Notes under the pieces: generated by a model
What the model was told of the DNA's origin: nothing
Seen by the model: the letters and a program-made list of their open reading frames with translations, nothing else
The model's database searches: none
Shown here: piece by piece, positions 45,698 to 56,203 of the stretch
Position numbering within the stretch: position 1 is the first letter of the stretch
How the letters are laid out: every line of letters begins with the position of its first letter
Translations under genes and position numbers: made by a program
NCBI GenBank assembly: GCA_024233835.1
Contig: JACKPC010000006.1
Coordinates: 1 to 64,000, forward strand
Direction: 5' to 3'
DNA: 64,000 bases
Origin: Leptospiraceae bacterium
Lineage (GTDB): Bacteria > Spirochaetota > Leptospiria > Leptospirales > Leptospiraceae

Positions 45698-45720
45698 TAA
45701 TATAAGAAGATTTTAATATA

Positions 45721-47184
45721 TTAAATTTTCATCATAAAACTATTAGTTTGATCCAAAACTTCAATCGAAACTCTTATAAATTTAACTCCATCGGTTCTAA
45801 GTTCAATATCTGCCGGTAAAATAAATTCTCTGGATTTGTATTCATCATAAGAGTTTATATACTTAAAACGATTACTTCTGGCCGAAACCAACTCTATGTA
45901 TTGACCATCCATACCCACATCATAAAGGTGAGTACAGGAATATTGCTTTTTACCGGAGTTAGAAAAAGCTATACGTTCTCCCTCTACTACCTTTAAACGC
46001 ATAGGTTTAATGATACCCGTATCAATCATATAGATCTTGATTCCTGTGTAACGAATCCCTTCATCCTCTTTCCACCAATTTCTAAAAAATAGAACCAGGA
46101 CTGCAATTAATACAAGACCTATTATAAAAATCAGAACACTCAACCAGATTGTAGAACTACCATCTGTAGAAGGTGCCTGTATCCGGTAATCGATTTTTCT
46201 TATTAACTGCTGTTTATGATTACCCTTTTCATTTACATAAAATATCTTCAGGTTGGCTACTTTTTCCAGTAAAGGAATCTCATTTTCTGGTATATTCCCT
46301 TTAAACACTAATTCTTTTGGGTCTATTTTATCCGGTTTTAAGCGAAATATTTTATTATTAATCGTGTTTATATCTAATAAGACTTTTTCTAATTTACCAT
46401 TTGCTTCGCCTTCTCTCAGATTTAATTCAAGAGGTTCCGAACTTAATTGAAATAAGGTATTTTTTAATTTCTTCTGATTCAGAATTATCGAGCCAGAATA
46501 AGAATAAGGTTCCTCCGCCACATTTTTTATTTTTCTAACCGTTATATAAATATCATTAGAGGATTTTAATTGATATAAGACATTCGAATAATCAATCGAA
46601 TCTTTATAAGATAACCATTCTTCTTTTCGATTAAGAGGTATTTCATTTTCCTTATATTCTTCTTTATCTGATATATCCAACCAAAATACTTCTTCTTTAC
46701 GATTTAATTTAGCAGCAATATCCATTAACACAAGATACCAATCCGATTTTTCATCTACAAAAAAAGATTCATCTTTACCATCCGGAATACAGGTGGATAT
46801 GATGCGTTGAACAGCCGGATAAGTACTTTCAGTGGAACAACTTTTCAAAGAAAGACCATAGTAAAAGATGGTTACTTCATTCCCTTTTTCTATTAACTCT
46901 TTTCCGGGTAGGCTTCCTTTTAGAACTGAAAATTCTTTTTTATCTACAGAACCCTTCAGCAGTAAATCCTGAAGTTTTTTCTTTAGGACAGGCCAGTTTT
47001 TTTCCGGCTTCTTCTTTTTCATCTCTTTAGATTGAGAAATACTGATAAAAACCTTTGGCTTTTTTTCTTCCTGAGCACCCAAACTCTGAATGACTAACAT
47101 GGAAAGCAATAGAAATAGAAATAAAATGAGCCTGTAATTTCTAAGTTTTACAGACTCCGGATATATTTTTTTATTTGGTTTCAT
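45721..47184 (-). CDS. Membrane-anchored hypothetical protein, 487 aa
   Basis: A basic N-terminus and hydrophobic segment (residues ~16-36, ending near SLGAQ) suggest a signal peptide. A second membrane segment lies at about residues 340-366 (WLSVLIFIIGLVLIAVLVLFF), leaving a ~300-residue extracytoplasmic part and a ~115-residue C-terminal domain in the cytoplasm with beta character (RLKVVEGERIAFSNSGKKQY). No family recognised; the C-terminal domain could be a small sensory or forkhead-associated-like sandwich, but I cannot confirm that. Confidence 0.6.
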   Translation of the reverse strand: MKPNKKIYPESVKLRNYRLILFLFLLLSMLVIQSLGAQEEKKPKVFISISQSKEMKKKKPEKNWPVLKKKLQDLLLKGSVDKKEFSVLKGSLPGKELIEKGNEVTIFYYGLSLKSCSTESTYPAVQRIISTCIPDGKDESFFVDEKSDWYLVLMDIAAKLNRKEEVFWLDISDKEEYKENEIPLNRKEEWLSYKDSIDYSNVLYQLKSSNDIYITVRKIKNVAEEPYSYSGSIILNQKKLKNTLFQLSSEPLELNLREGEANGKLEKVLLDINTINNKIFRLKPDKIDPKELVFKGNIPENEIPLLEKVANLKIFYVNEKGNHKQQLIRKIDYRIQAPSTDGSSTIWLSVLIFIIGLVLIAVLVLFFRNWWKEDEGIRYTGIKIYMIDTGIIKPMRLKVVEGERIAFSNSGKKQYSCTHLYDVGMDGQYIELVSARSNRFKYINSYDEYKSREFILPADIELRTDGVKFIRVSIEVLDQTNSFMMKI

Positions 47185-47389
47185 AAATTTATAGTTCCAA
47201 TTCGTATAAATTCACAGATTGAGAAAACAAAGTCCTTTTTTCAAGTAGATTCCCTGAATTTCAGTTTTTTACTGGGCTATATTTTTTTAGTGAATTGAAT
47301 CATATCCTTGAATCAATGGTCAAATAGTCTACTTCTTTATCGGACAGAAAAGGACACTAAACAGGCCTATATATAAAAAGACTAGATTT

Positions 47390-50300
47390 ATGAGATTTCA
47401 AATTTCCCGGAAAAACGTTTTTCTCTTTTTATTTCTATCTCTAAGGGCCATATTCCCACAGGATACCACTATGCCAGATTTTCCTCTTATTCCCGGTCTG
47501 AATACCGAAGAAGAAAAGAAGGAAGAACTAAAAAAAAATCAATCTATTGATGAAACAAAAAAGAAAATTCTTGCAGATGTTCTGGATACTCTGAGTGACA
47601 GAGAAGTAGATGAATATTTGCAGGAACTGGGAGCTGATACTTCCGGTTCCGTTTATAACAAACGAATTCGCTTAAAGAGTCTTTTACAGGCCCATAAAGT
47701 GGAGAAAACTAAGGAAAACTCTCCTGAATCCACACCTAAAAAAGATCCCCTGCCAATTTCTATAGAGAATGCTTCCGAAGCAGAATTTATGCAGGTTGAT
47801 AGAAATAAATCCGGTGTTCTGGTTCTCAGGGGAAGAGTCAGGGTAAAACTAAATAAGGGTAGCCTGATTGCAGATTCCTTAACTGTAGATTCCAAACGAA
47901 ATGAAATCTATGCAGAAGGAAATATTGAATATGAGGAAGGAGATCTGAGTGCCAGAGGAAATAAATTCATCTATGATACAGAGCTTCAAAGAGGAATTTT
48001 ATACGATACCTCGGCAAAAGTAAAAACTTCTTTTTTCGTAGGTAAGAAAATCAAAAAAGTAGATGAAAACAAGTATTTAATGGATTTAGGTTACTTTACC
48101 GCCTGCAATGCTGAAATTCCACACTATTCCTTTAAAGCGAAAAGAATTATTGTTTATGAAAATAATACGATTACGGCCAGTAACATCTGGTTTCAAGTAG
48201 GAAGTTTTAAACTCTTCTATCTTCCCTTATTCTATACTACAAGTCTCGGAAGCGGTTGGATTGTGCAGGCCGGACGTAATAATACCCAGGGAAGCTTCTT
48301 ACAGACCAGTTACCAGTGGTCAGAACCTCTTGCCGCTCTCAGTCTTTTTTCCCCTATAGGAAGAAAAGTGAAGCTGGATTATTATGAAAAAACAGGTCAG
48401 GCTTTCGGTCTGGAATTCTGGAAACGAAGCCCCTGGTTAAACTATAGACTGGATACGGGTTATGCCCACTATAAGCGCTATGAAGCCACCAGTGTTTATG
48501 AAAAGCGATTCCGAGCCGGTGGTGTGGGGAATACAGTTACCACGAACCAGGTAGACAAAGGAGATTTATGCATTAAATACGGTAAGAAATGTCTGATTAC
48601 AGCAGAAGAACTCCTCTACGGAACAAGTGGAGCTCATCCAATTCGTGAATACGGAGTCGACGAAGAATACTGGTGGAAAGTCGATTTGAATGCAAACATT
48701 AAGCAAAATAATGCCATGAACGACGGAACCCGAAATATTCAGATAAAAATGGAAGAGTATAAAAACCCGGCCTATGAGTATGAGTTTGGTTACAGATACC
48801 AACCGGCCAATACCCTTCAGGCCATCTACACACGTCGTCAACAAAGAAGCTCCTATTTCAAACAAAACCCGATCTGGGACTTTGATTATTCCGAAAGCAG
48901 GGGAGATTTGAGTATTAACATTAAAGCCACCCGCATGAATAATTATGCTTTTTTAATTCCCCGTGGAAAGTCCGGCTATTTTCCCATTTATGAGGAAGTA
49001 CCCAGAGTACATATCCGTAATTCTTCTGAGATTGCCCGTTTTCCCCTTTCAGAGGCCCCTCTCTACTGGGATATAGACGTTTTAAGCTCCGTACAACGAT
49101 ACTACTCCTACCCTACCCGTACTCCCCTTCCCTATAGTCTTGGAAGCCTGGGTTACAGTGATTATTACCAGGATTATAAAGCGAACCTACTCAGAACCGA
49201 GTATTTTACAAAGGGAGAAACCGGTTTTAAAACAACCCTCTACCTCGGAAGCTATATCAGTTATGATCCCTCTGTTTATATTGGTGCCACCAAGCGTTCA
49301 GCGGAGTTCACCGGGGATTCCAGCACCCGTTCAGCCTCAGACATCGCCCTTGAAAGGCAGTTAAAAAGGGAATCCTATCAATACCTGCGGAATAACCACG
49401 TGATTTCCATAGGTGTTCCCGCCCTGCTCTTCAAAACTACATATAGAAGAATCCAGTCGATAAAATCTGAGATTCCGGAAAAAACACTGGAACAATCTTC
49501 TGATAGGTTTAGCCCCCAGAATTCGCAGGACAGACAACACGAGGCAGAATTCTCCTTATCCAGTAACGCTTTTGAAAGCATGGAATTCTCTATCATTACC
49601 ATACGGGATTTACGTCGTTTTTCCCAAAGTTATAAGCCGGAACCTGAAAACCGGGAACGTTGGTACTATACCATATTTCGAATGGGATCTTATTATGATT
49701 TCTTAGAAGGTTTCGGAAATCAAAAGGTCTCCCACTTAGAACGTAAGCGTAGTTTTTTTTCCGGCATTTTCTTTAATAATGATTATATTTATCACACTAC
49801 CCTTAAGAAAAAGCTCTATAATAACCTGACACTCGGTTACCAATTAGGAGGCTTCCGACTTCCTTTTATCCGAAGATTTAAAAAGTTGGAAGCGGGAGGT
49901 TCCTGGTATCATGTATTTGAAGCAGCCTATCTGGATGCCTATAGGGTCTATCTCCAAACCGATTTACAAATTACAAGATTTATCGGTCTGGAAATAGAAC
50001 TGGACTCAAGAGTTACACAACCCTGGAGATACACAAATCAGGTTGGAGGTCTTTCTTACTACCGAAACGGACAGGATCCGGTAGCAGTCACCAATTCTTA
50101 TAGCCTATCTACCGACCCGGCTTATTCCCAGAGTAGTTTTCAAAGGGATCTGGCCTATGGAAGCGGTGTAACAGGTTCAAATAATCGCCAGACTACAGCC
50201 TTAAACATTAATACTTTCCAATTTGCCTTTAAGCATAACCTTCACAACTTTGATATTCGATACGGATACAGCATGAACCTTCGCTCTATTCAGGGAGGCC

Positions 50301-50452
50301 TGAGCATGGATAAACAGGTAAATTTCTATGACCAGTCCGTTTTCGTTACCTTATCCCTCACCAATATCGGTTTCGGCGACAGCAGTGCTTTCCGCGATGC
50401 CAGAGCCAGAATATACAGGTTTAGAAAACGACCTCTGGATGGAGGTTTATAA
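47390..50452 (+). CDS. lptD: LptD/OstA-like outer-membrane LPS assembly protein
   Basis: 1020 residues with an N-terminal signal region. Residues ~125-235 form an OstA/LptA-type beta-jellyroll (GVLVLRGRVRVKLNKGSLIA... IYAEGNIEYEEGDLSARGNKF), which conducts lipopolysaccharide across the periplasm. The rest, rich in Tyr, Arg and aromatic alternations, is the predicted 26-strand barrel; motifs such as FYLPLFYTTSLGSGW occur where LptD proteins have them. The N-terminal insert (residues ~30-120) is charged. It is longer than E. coli LptD (784), as in other spirochete homologues. LptE is not in the window. Confidence 0.85.
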   Translation: MRFQISRKNVFLFLFLSLRAIFPQDTTMPDFPLIPGLNTEEEKKEELKKNQSIDETKKKILADVLDTLSDREVDEYLQELGADTSGSVYNKRIRLKSLLQAHKVEKTKENSPESTPKKDPLPISIENASEAEFMQVDRNKSGVLVLRGRVRVKLNKGSLIADSLTVDSKRNEIYAEGNIEYEEGDLSARGNKFIYDTELQRGILYDTSAKVKTSFFVGKKIKKVDENKYLMDLGYFTACNAEIPHYSFKAKRIIVYENNTITASNIWFQVGSFKLFYLPLFYTTSLGSGWIVQAGRNNTQGSFLQTSYQWSEPLAALSLFSPIGRKVKLDYYEKTGQAFGLEFWKRSPWLNYRLDTGYAHYKRYEATSVYEKRFRAGGVGNTVTTNQVDKGDLCIKYGKKCLITAEELLYGTSGAHPIREYGVDEEYWWKVDLNANIKQNNAMNDGTRNIQIKMEEYKNPAYEYEFGYRYQPANTLQAIYTRRQQRSSYFKQNPIWDFDYSESRGDLSINIKATRMNNYAFLIPRGKSGYFPIYEEVPRVHIRNSSEIARFPLSEAPLYWDIDVLSSVQRYYSYPTRTPLPYSLGSLGYSDYYQDYKANLLRTEYFTKGETGFKTTLYLGSYISYDPSVYIGATKRSAEFTGDSSTRSASDIALERQLKRESYQYLRNNHVISIGVPALLFKTTYRRIQSIKSEIPEKTLEQSSDRFSPQNSQDRQHEAEFSLSSNAFESMEFSIITIRDLRRFSQSYKPEPENRERWYYTIFRMGSYYDFLEGFGNQKVSHLERKRSFFSGIFFNNDYIYHTTLKKKLYNNLTLGYQLGGFRLPFIRRFKKLEAGGSWYHVFEAAYLDAYRVYLQTDLQITRFIGLEIELDSRVTQPWRYTNQVGGLSYYRNGQDPVAVTNSYSLSTDPAYSQSSFQRDLAYGSGVTGSNNRQTTALNINTFQFAFKHNLHNFDIRYGYSMNLRSIQGGLSMDKQVNFYDQSVFVTLSLTNIGFGDSSAFRDARARIYRFRKRPLDGGL

Positions 50453-50470
50453 TCATATGGGATTTATTTT

Positions 50471-51892
50471 ATGTTAAAAGAAAGAAGCCAGACCTTTAAA
50501 CTCAGTTTCATTGCCCTCGATTTATTTATTTCGGGCATAAGCTTCCTCCTTGCTTTCGGAATCCGTTTCTTTTTTTCCGATATGGAGTTTTATTTTTCAG
50601 GAATAAATTATATTTTCCTCGGAATCATTCTCTCCTTAACCCAGGTTTTAGCTTTTATTTCTATAGAACTTTACCATCCGAGAAGAGGACTCTCCTTTTC
50701 GGAAGAATTTATTGCCATACTCAGTGGCGTATTAGTAAACCTTTTAATCATCCTTGCTCTTTTATTCTTTTTCCGCGGAGATAGTTTTTCCAGACTTGTA
50801 ATTTCGTATTATGCCTTTACGAATATTATCCTTACTTCTCTTTCTCATTATATATTCCGTTTAGTCTTAAAAAATTTAAGAAAGAAAGGCTATAACCTGC
50901 GACAGGTCATGATTATTGGCACCGGACAAAATGCTCTAAAACTGAAAGAAATCTTTGAAAAGCACCAGATTTACGGCTACCAGATAGCCGGCTATATCAA
51001 ATCTGAAAAACAATCCCAACCCGGACCCTATATTCCCAAACCGGAAGATGACAAACTTAATTTAAATATCATCGGAACTCTAGACCATTTAGAATCTCTG
51101 ATTCGAGAAAATAAACCCGATCTTGTAATCTACGCTCTGAACCATAGAGAAGAAGAATACCTGCGGGAAGCCCTCGATACCTGTGACACGGAAGGTATAG
51201 ACCTGAAAGTCGTTCCGGATTACCTCGAATTCGTTACGTCCAGAGGAAGGGTGGAAAGCCTCGACGGAATTCCGATTATCTCGATCCGGGATATACCCAT
51301 TCGGCTCGGCTATAATCGCTTTATAAAAAGAACCTTCGACTTTCTCTTTGCTCTTGGCTTTATCCTTGTATTCTCTCCTTTTTATATTCTCATTGCTTTA
51401 TCCATCAAGTTGAGCTCCAGGGGACCTATTTTTATAAAACAGGAAAGAGTAGGACTGGATAACGAAAGCTTTATGATGCTAAAATTTCGTTCCATGTATG
51501 TGCAGGAAAAAAAACAGTCAGACACCCAGTGGACGGTTAAAGACGATCCGAGAGTTACCGGTGTAGGCAAGATTCTTCGAAAGCTTTCTCTCGATGAAAC
51601 TCCCCAATTTTTCAATGTTCTCATGGGTAGTATGTCAATTGTCGGTCCAAGACCCGAGCGACCTTTTTTTGTAGAACAATTCCGGGAAAAACACCACCAC
51701 TATATGAGACGACACGCAGTAAAAGCAGGAATTACGGGTTGGGCCCAGGTCAACGGTCTTCGGGGGGATACTTCTATAGATGAAAGAATTAAAGCAGACA
51801 TTTACTATATAGAAAACTGGTCCTTGCTCTTTGATATAAAGATAATTTTAATGACCCCAATAAAAGGAGTATTAGACAAAAATGCCTATTGA
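50471..51892 (+). CDS. Polyprenyl glycosylphosphotransferase (WcaJ/WbaP type)
   Basis: 473 residues. Four N-terminal membrane helices (to residue ~125), a CoA-binding-like Rossmann domain (QVMIIGTGQNALKL), a fifth hydrophobic segment (~290-312), and the C-terminal bacterial sugar transferase domain with KFRSMY, KLSLDETPQFFNVL, VGPRPERPFF and WAQVNGLRGDT. It transfers a hexose-1-phosphate to undecaprenyl phosphate, starting O-antigen or exopolysaccharide repeat units. Placement 18 nt after lptD fits an envelope polysaccharide role. The sugar is not predictable. Confidence 0.93.
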   Translation: MLKERSQTFKLSFIALDLFISGISFLLAFGIRFFFSDMEFYFSGINYIFLGIILSLTQVLAFISIELYHPRRGLSFSEEFIAILSGVLVNLLIILALLFFFRGDSFSRLVISYYAFTNIILTSLSHYIFRLVLKNLRKKGYNLRQVMIIGTGQNALKLKEIFEKHQIYGYQIAGYIKSEKQSQPGPYIPKPEDDKLNLNIIGTLDHLESLIRENKPDLVIYALNHREEEYLREALDTCDTEGIDLKVVPDYLEFVTSRGRVESLDGIPIISIRDIPIRLGYNRFIKRTFDFLFALGFILVFSPFYILIALSIKLSSRGPIFIKQERVGLDNESFMMLKFRSMYVQEKKQSDTQWTVKDDPRVTGVGKILRKLSLDETPQFFNVLMGSMSIVGPRPERPFFVEQFREKHHHYMRRHAVKAGITGWAQVNGLRGDTSIDERIKADIYYIENWSLLFDIKIILMTPIKGVLDKNAY

Positions 51893-51931
51893 ATTTTTAT
51901 AGTACCAGTTTTTAGGAATCAAAGAAACGGT

Positions 51932-52216
51932 ATGGATAAACAGCATTTTATAGAAATCGCAGCCCTGTCTAAACTCAAGTTTAAAGAAGAGGAAATAGAA
52001 CCCATTTTACAGGACTTCAACAAGATCGTGTCCTACGTAGATCAAATAAAAGAACTCGATACCTCGTCTATCAACGAAGAGGAAATCTATTTCAATCACG
52101 AAAATGCCATCCGGATAGATAAAAAAGGAGAACTCTTAAATCTCTCCGAAATAGAAAAGCTAGCTCCGGAATATGAAGATGGTCACATTGTCATTCCAAG
52201 GGTAATCGAAACATGA
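51932..52216 (+). CDS. gatC: Asp-tRNA(Asn)/Glu-tRNA(Gln) amidotransferase subunit C
   Basis: 94 residues with the GatC pattern: HFIEIAALSKLKFKEEEIE, LQDFNKIVSYVDQIKELDT and the C-terminal tail. GatC wraps around GatA and GatB and stabilises the complex. The stop overlaps the gatA start by 4 nt. Confidence 0.93.
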   Translation: MDKQHFIEIAALSKLKFKEEEIEPILQDFNKIVSYVDQIKELDTSSINEEEIYFNHENAIRIDKKGELLNLSEIEKLAPEYEDGHIVIPRVIET

Positions 52217-53670
52217 TCCATAAAACGTATTCAGCAATAAAAAAAGCACTACAGGATAATACACTCAGTTCTTTTGAACTCTGCAAGGCCTATATAGACA
52301 GAATCGAAAGTCTTGATCCGAAAATAGGAGCCTTTATAAGTCTCGATAAAGCTTCCATTCTCGAAGCTGCCTTAGAGTCAGATGAAAGAAGAAAGAATGG
52401 AAAAGCTCTTTCTGTATTTGATGGAATCCCGGTAGGCATTAAAGACAATATCTGCATAAAAAATGTAAGGACAAGTTGCTCCTCTAAAATTTTAGAAAAC
52501 TTTGTTTCTCCTTATAACGCTACTGTAATCGAAAAGCTGAAAAATAAAGGCTTCATCTTATTTTCTAACCTGAACATGGATGAATTTGCCATGGGTTCTT
52601 CCACGGAAAATTCAGCCTTTCGTTTAACTAAGAATCCTTTTGACACAGAACGCATTCCCGGTGGTTCGAGTGGAGGTTCTGCTGCTGCCATAGCTTCTTC
52701 TATGCTTCCTGTAGCCCTCGGTTCCGACACAGGAGGTTCGATTCGTCAGCCTGCCTCTCTCTGCGGTATCTGGGGTCTTAAACCAAGTTATGGTCGAGTT
52801 TCCCGTTACGGTCTGGTTGCCTATGCTTCGAGTCTGGATCAAATTGGCCCTCTTTCCAATGACCCGGAAGGCATCATTGATTTACTCTCTGTCATTACCG
52901 GTCATGATCCGAAAGACTCCACTTCTCACCGCCTGCCGGATTTTTCTTCTTCTGAATTAGAAGAAATAGATCTGAGTAGAGTAAAAATTGGTATCATGAA
53001 AGATGAAGGAGAAGACTGGGAAAAGGGTGTAAAAAACAACTTTCACAAAGCCTTAGAACTCCTGAAAGAGAAAGGTGCGAGTATTCAGGAATTTGATTTT
53101 TCTATTTTCAAATATTCGATTCCTATTTATTATATTATTGCTACAGCCGAATGTTCCTCCAATCTATCACGATTTGATGGAATACGCTACGGAAAAAGAG
53201 TAAATACGGGTGGTAGATTAGAAGACCTTTATACTGAATCCAGAACGGAAGGTTTCGGTCCGGAGGTAAAACGTAGAATTCTACTCGGAACCTTTTCTCT
53301 CTCATCGGGCTACTATGACGCATACTACGGACAGGCACAGAAAGCCAGAATACTCTTAAAGAAGAAATACGAAGAATTCTTTTCTTCGGTTGATTTCATT
53401 CTACAACCTACTTCTCCTACTACAGCTTTTAAAATAGGAGAAAAAACCCAGGATCCCATACAGATGTATAAGGCAGATATTCTGACAACCAGTGTAAATT
53501 TAGCAGGACTCCCTGCCATTTCCATTCCCTGCGGTTTGGATGAAAAAAAACTTCCGGTTGGCTTACAGGTTACAGCTCCTATGTACAAAGAAGGAAAACT
53601 TCTTTCTTTTATAAAGAAACTTTCCGATTGGGAAGAACTAAAAATTCAGTTACCGGGTGAAATTCAATGA
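52213..53670 (+). CDS. gatA: Asp-tRNA(Asn)/Glu-tRNA(Gln) amidotransferase subunit A
   Basis: 485-residue amidase-signature glutaminase that supplies ammonia for tRNA-dependent Gln/Asn formation. The Ser-cisSer-Lys triad is visible: Lys in GIPVGIKDNICIK, and serines in GGSSGGSAAAIASS and GSDTGGSIRQPASLCG. Length is as expected. Translationally coupled to gatC upstream and hisF downstream (4-nt overlaps). gatB is not in the window. Confidence 0.96.
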   Translation: MIHKTYSAIKKALQDNTLSSFELCKAYIDRIESLDPKIGAFISLDKASILEAALESDERRKNGKALSVFDGIPVGIKDNICIKNVRTSCSSKILENFVSPYNATVIEKLKNKGFILFSNLNMDEFAMGSSTENSAFRLTKNPFDTERIPGGSSGGSAAAIASSMLPVALGSDTGGSIRQPASLCGIWGLKPSYGRVSRYGLVAYASSLDQIGPLSNDPEGIIDLLSVITGHDPKDSTSHRLPDFSSSELEEIDLSRVKIGIMKDEGEDWEKGVKNNFHKALELLKEKGASIQEFDFSIFKYSIPIYYIIATAECSSNLSRFDGIRYGKRVNTGGRLEDLYTESRTEGFGPEVKRRILLGTFSLSSGYYDAYYGQAQKARILLKKKYEEFFSSVDFILQPTSPTTAFKIGEKTQDPIQMYKADILTTSVNLAGLPAISIPCGLDEKKLPVGLQVTAPMYKEGKLLSFIKKLSDWEELKIQLPGEIQ

Positions 53671-54431
53671 GTCTTACCAAAAGAGTGATTCCCTGTCTCG
53701 ATGTAAAAGATGGCCGTGTAGTTAAAGGAATTAACTTCATTAATCTCGTTGATGCGGGAGATCCGGTGCAATGTGCTGAAATCTACGAACAAAACAAGGC
53801 CGATGAACTTTGCTTTTTAGACATCACCGCTTCGAGTGATAAAAGAGAGATTCTCATTCATCTTGTTGAAGATGTGGCTAACAAGATTTTTATTCCATTC
53901 ACGGTTGGTGGAGGTATTCGTAACGCTGCCGACGTTCGTGCTGTTTTAACCCGCGGAGCAGATAAGGTATCTATTAACACCGCAGCTTTTGAAAATCCTT
54001 CTGTTTTAAAAGAAGCCAGCGAAGTATTTGGCTCTCAGTGCATTGTCTGTGCTATAGACGCCAGATTCAACAAAGAAAGAAACCGCTATGAAATTTATAC
54101 ACACGGGGGAAGAACCGAAACCGGTAGAGAGGCTTTAGACTGGGCCCAGGAAGCCGAAGCCATGGGTGCCGGTGAAATTCTCTTAACTTCTATGGACAAG
54201 GATGGCACTAAAGATGGATTTGATATTCCCTTAACAAAGCTTATCTCATCCCATGTAGAAATTCCGGTCATAGCCAGCGGTGGTGCCGGTGAGGCGGAAC
54301 ACCTTGTCGAAGCTATTCACAGGGGTGGTGCCGATGCAGTTCTGGCTGCCTCCATTTTTCATTTTAAAGAAACTTCCATTCTCGAAATCAAGCAGGCTAT
54401 GCGGGATATGGGAGTCAAAGTTCGTTTATAA
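53667..54431 (+). CDS. hisF: Imidazole glycerol phosphate synthase, cyclase subunit
   Basis: 254-residue TIM barrel producing IGP and AICAR from PRFAR in histidine synthesis, using ammonia from HisH. Catalytic Asp residues are in PCLDVKDGRVVKG (D12) and CAIDARF; phosphate-binding loops VGGGIR and ASGGAG are present. The separation from other his genes and coupling to gatA are unusual compared with classic his operons. Confidence 0.97.
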   Translation: MSLTKRVIPCLDVKDGRVVKGINFINLVDAGDPVQCAEIYEQNKADELCFLDITASSDKREILIHLVEDVANKIFIPFTVGGGIRNAADVRAVLTRGADKVSINTAAFENPSVLKEASEVFGSQCIVCAIDARFNKERNRYEIYTHGGRTETGREALDWAQEAEAMGAGEILLTSMDKDGTKDGFDIPLTKLISSHVEIPVIASGGAGEAEHLVEAIHRGGADAVLAASIFHFKETSILEIKQAMRDMGVKVRL

Positions 54432-54449
54432 GCATTTTCGTATATTCTT

Positions 54450-56192
54450 ATGACTCATATTGGCTTTTTAGACCTGCTTGTTATCCTCCTTTTTTTAGGT
54501 ATCAGTTTTCTTGTATCCTATCTACTCACTCGTAAATCGAGTAACACAAGTCTTGAAAATTACTTTCGCTCCGGTGGTAAGCTTTCCTGGTTCATAGCAG
54601 GTACCGGGATGGTGGCTACAACCTTTGCAGCCGACACACCCCTGGCCGTTACCGAACTCATTGCCGAAAGCGGAATTTCCGGAAACTGGGTATGGTGGTA
54701 TGGCTCTATAGGTTCGATTATTACGGTTTATTTTTTTGCCCCGCTCTGGAAACGTTCCGGTGTCAGCACAGATTTAGAACTTGTAGCTTTACGTTATAGT
54801 GGTAAGGGTTCTATTGTACTACGTATATTCAAATCCGTTTATCTTGGTTTTTTCATGAACATCCTGATTATGGCCTGGGTGAATTTAGCTATGTTAAAAA
54901 TAGCAGAAGTTTTACTTCCCGGAATTTCTCCTGCTCTTATTGTGAGTCTTCTCTTTTTATTTGCCTTTTTTTATACTTCTCTCATGGGGCTTTCCGGAAT
55001 CTCCTACGCCGATGCCTTTCAATTTTTTTTCGCTATGGCCGGATGTATTCTCCTGGCTTTTTTAAGCCTTTCTTATCCTGAAATCGGAGGTATGGAGAAT
55101 CTAAAAGCAAAGCTTCCGAAAGCCTTTTTGGAATTTACACCGAATTTTGATTCAAATGGAAAGGGAATGGACTTTTCCTTTTTCCTTGTGTTAATTACAG
55201 TTACCTGGTGGGCCAGTTGGTATCCGGGACAGGAACCGGGTGGAGGAGGCTATATCGCCCAGAGAATATTAGCTTCTAAAGATATGCGTTCTTCGAGTCT
55301 GTCTGTTCTCTGGTTTACCATTGCCCATTATTTCATCCGTCCCTGGCCCTGGATTATCGTAGCCCTCGTTGCTTATATTCTTTTTCCAGAACTTTCGACT
55401 AAAGATAAAGGTAAAGGGTATATTTTAAGTTTAACTTATAAACCGATTCCCGGCCTCACAGGCTTTTTTATTGCAACCTTTATGGCAGCTTATCTTTCTA
55501 CGATTGCTACCCACTTAAACTGGGGAACTTCCTACTTGATAAACGACCTTTATAAACCTTATATCTCTAAAAAGAAAACCGACTCTCATTACATACGCAC
55601 CGCCTATCTGATACAGCTTATTATGATGCTTGTATCTCTCATCATTACTTTTTATTTCATAGACACCATATCCGGCGTGTGGAAATTTTTATTGGCTGGC
55701 TCTGCAGGTCTCGGTTTTGTTTTAATTGCCCGCTGGTTTTCGGCAAGGCTTAATTCGTATTCGGAACTCTCGGCTTTTCTTTTTCCCCTACTTTATTATT
55801 TTATCTCCCATTCAATCTTTGAATGGAAAGACAATTCAGCAAGGGGAATGCTATTTACTGTAAGTTGTAGCATTTTTTCTATACTTGTAGTTACATATTT
55901 AACTCCCAAAACCGATTTTACAACCCTCAAATCGTTCTACAAAAAAGTCAGACCTCCCGGTATTTTTTGGAAACGCTGGGCCATTCAAAACGCCATCCCC
56001 TTAGAAATTCCCTGTTATAACCCTTACAGGAGTTTCTTACTTTCTGTCTCAGGAATCGGAATGGTCTTCGGAGGACTCTTCGGAATTGGATATGTAATCT
56101 TTCAGGAATATTCAAAGGCTCTCATTTACCTGGGATTACTGTTTGCTTCAGGTCTTTTTACCTATATCTTCTTTCCTAAATATAAAGAATAA
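54450..56192 (+). CDS. Sodium:solute symporter family protein
   Basis: 580 residues with about 13 hydrophobic segments. The N-terminal Y-F-R-S-G-G-K-L-S-W-F-I-A-G-T-G-M-V-A-T-T-F-A-A-D-T-P segment is typical of the SSS family, including the Na+-site region. Close relatives transport proline, sugars or other solutes; the substrate is not predictable. Starts 18 nt after hisF, probably in the same transcript. Confidence 0.88.
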   Translation: MTHIGFLDLLVILLFLGISFLVSYLLTRKSSNTSLENYFRSGGKLSWFIAGTGMVATTFAADTPLAVTELIAESGISGNWVWWYGSIGSIITVYFFAPLWKRSGVSTDLELVALRYSGKGSIVLRIFKSVYLGFFMNILIMAWVNLAMLKIAEVLLPGISPALIVSLLFLFAFFYTSLMGLSGISYADAFQFFFAMAGCILLAFLSLSYPEIGGMENLKAKLPKAFLEFTPNFDSNGKGMDFSFFLVLITVTWWASWYPGQEPGGGGYIAQRILASKDMRSSSLSVLWFTIAHYFIRPWPWIIVALVAYILFPELSTKDKGKGYILSLTYKPIPGLTGFFIATFMAAYLSTIATHLNWGTSYLINDLYKPYISKKKTDSHYIRTAYLIQLIMMLVSLIITFYFIDTISGVWKFLLAGSAGLGFVLIARWFSARLNSYSELSAFLFPLLYYFISHSIFEWKDNSARGMLFTVSCSIFSILVVTYLTPKTDFTTLKSFYKKVRPPGIFWKRWAIQNAIPLEIPCYNPYRSFLLSVSGIGMVFGGLFGIGYVIFQEYSKALIYLGLLFASGLFTYIFFPKYKE

Positions 56193-56203
56193 AAAACATA
56201 CAT

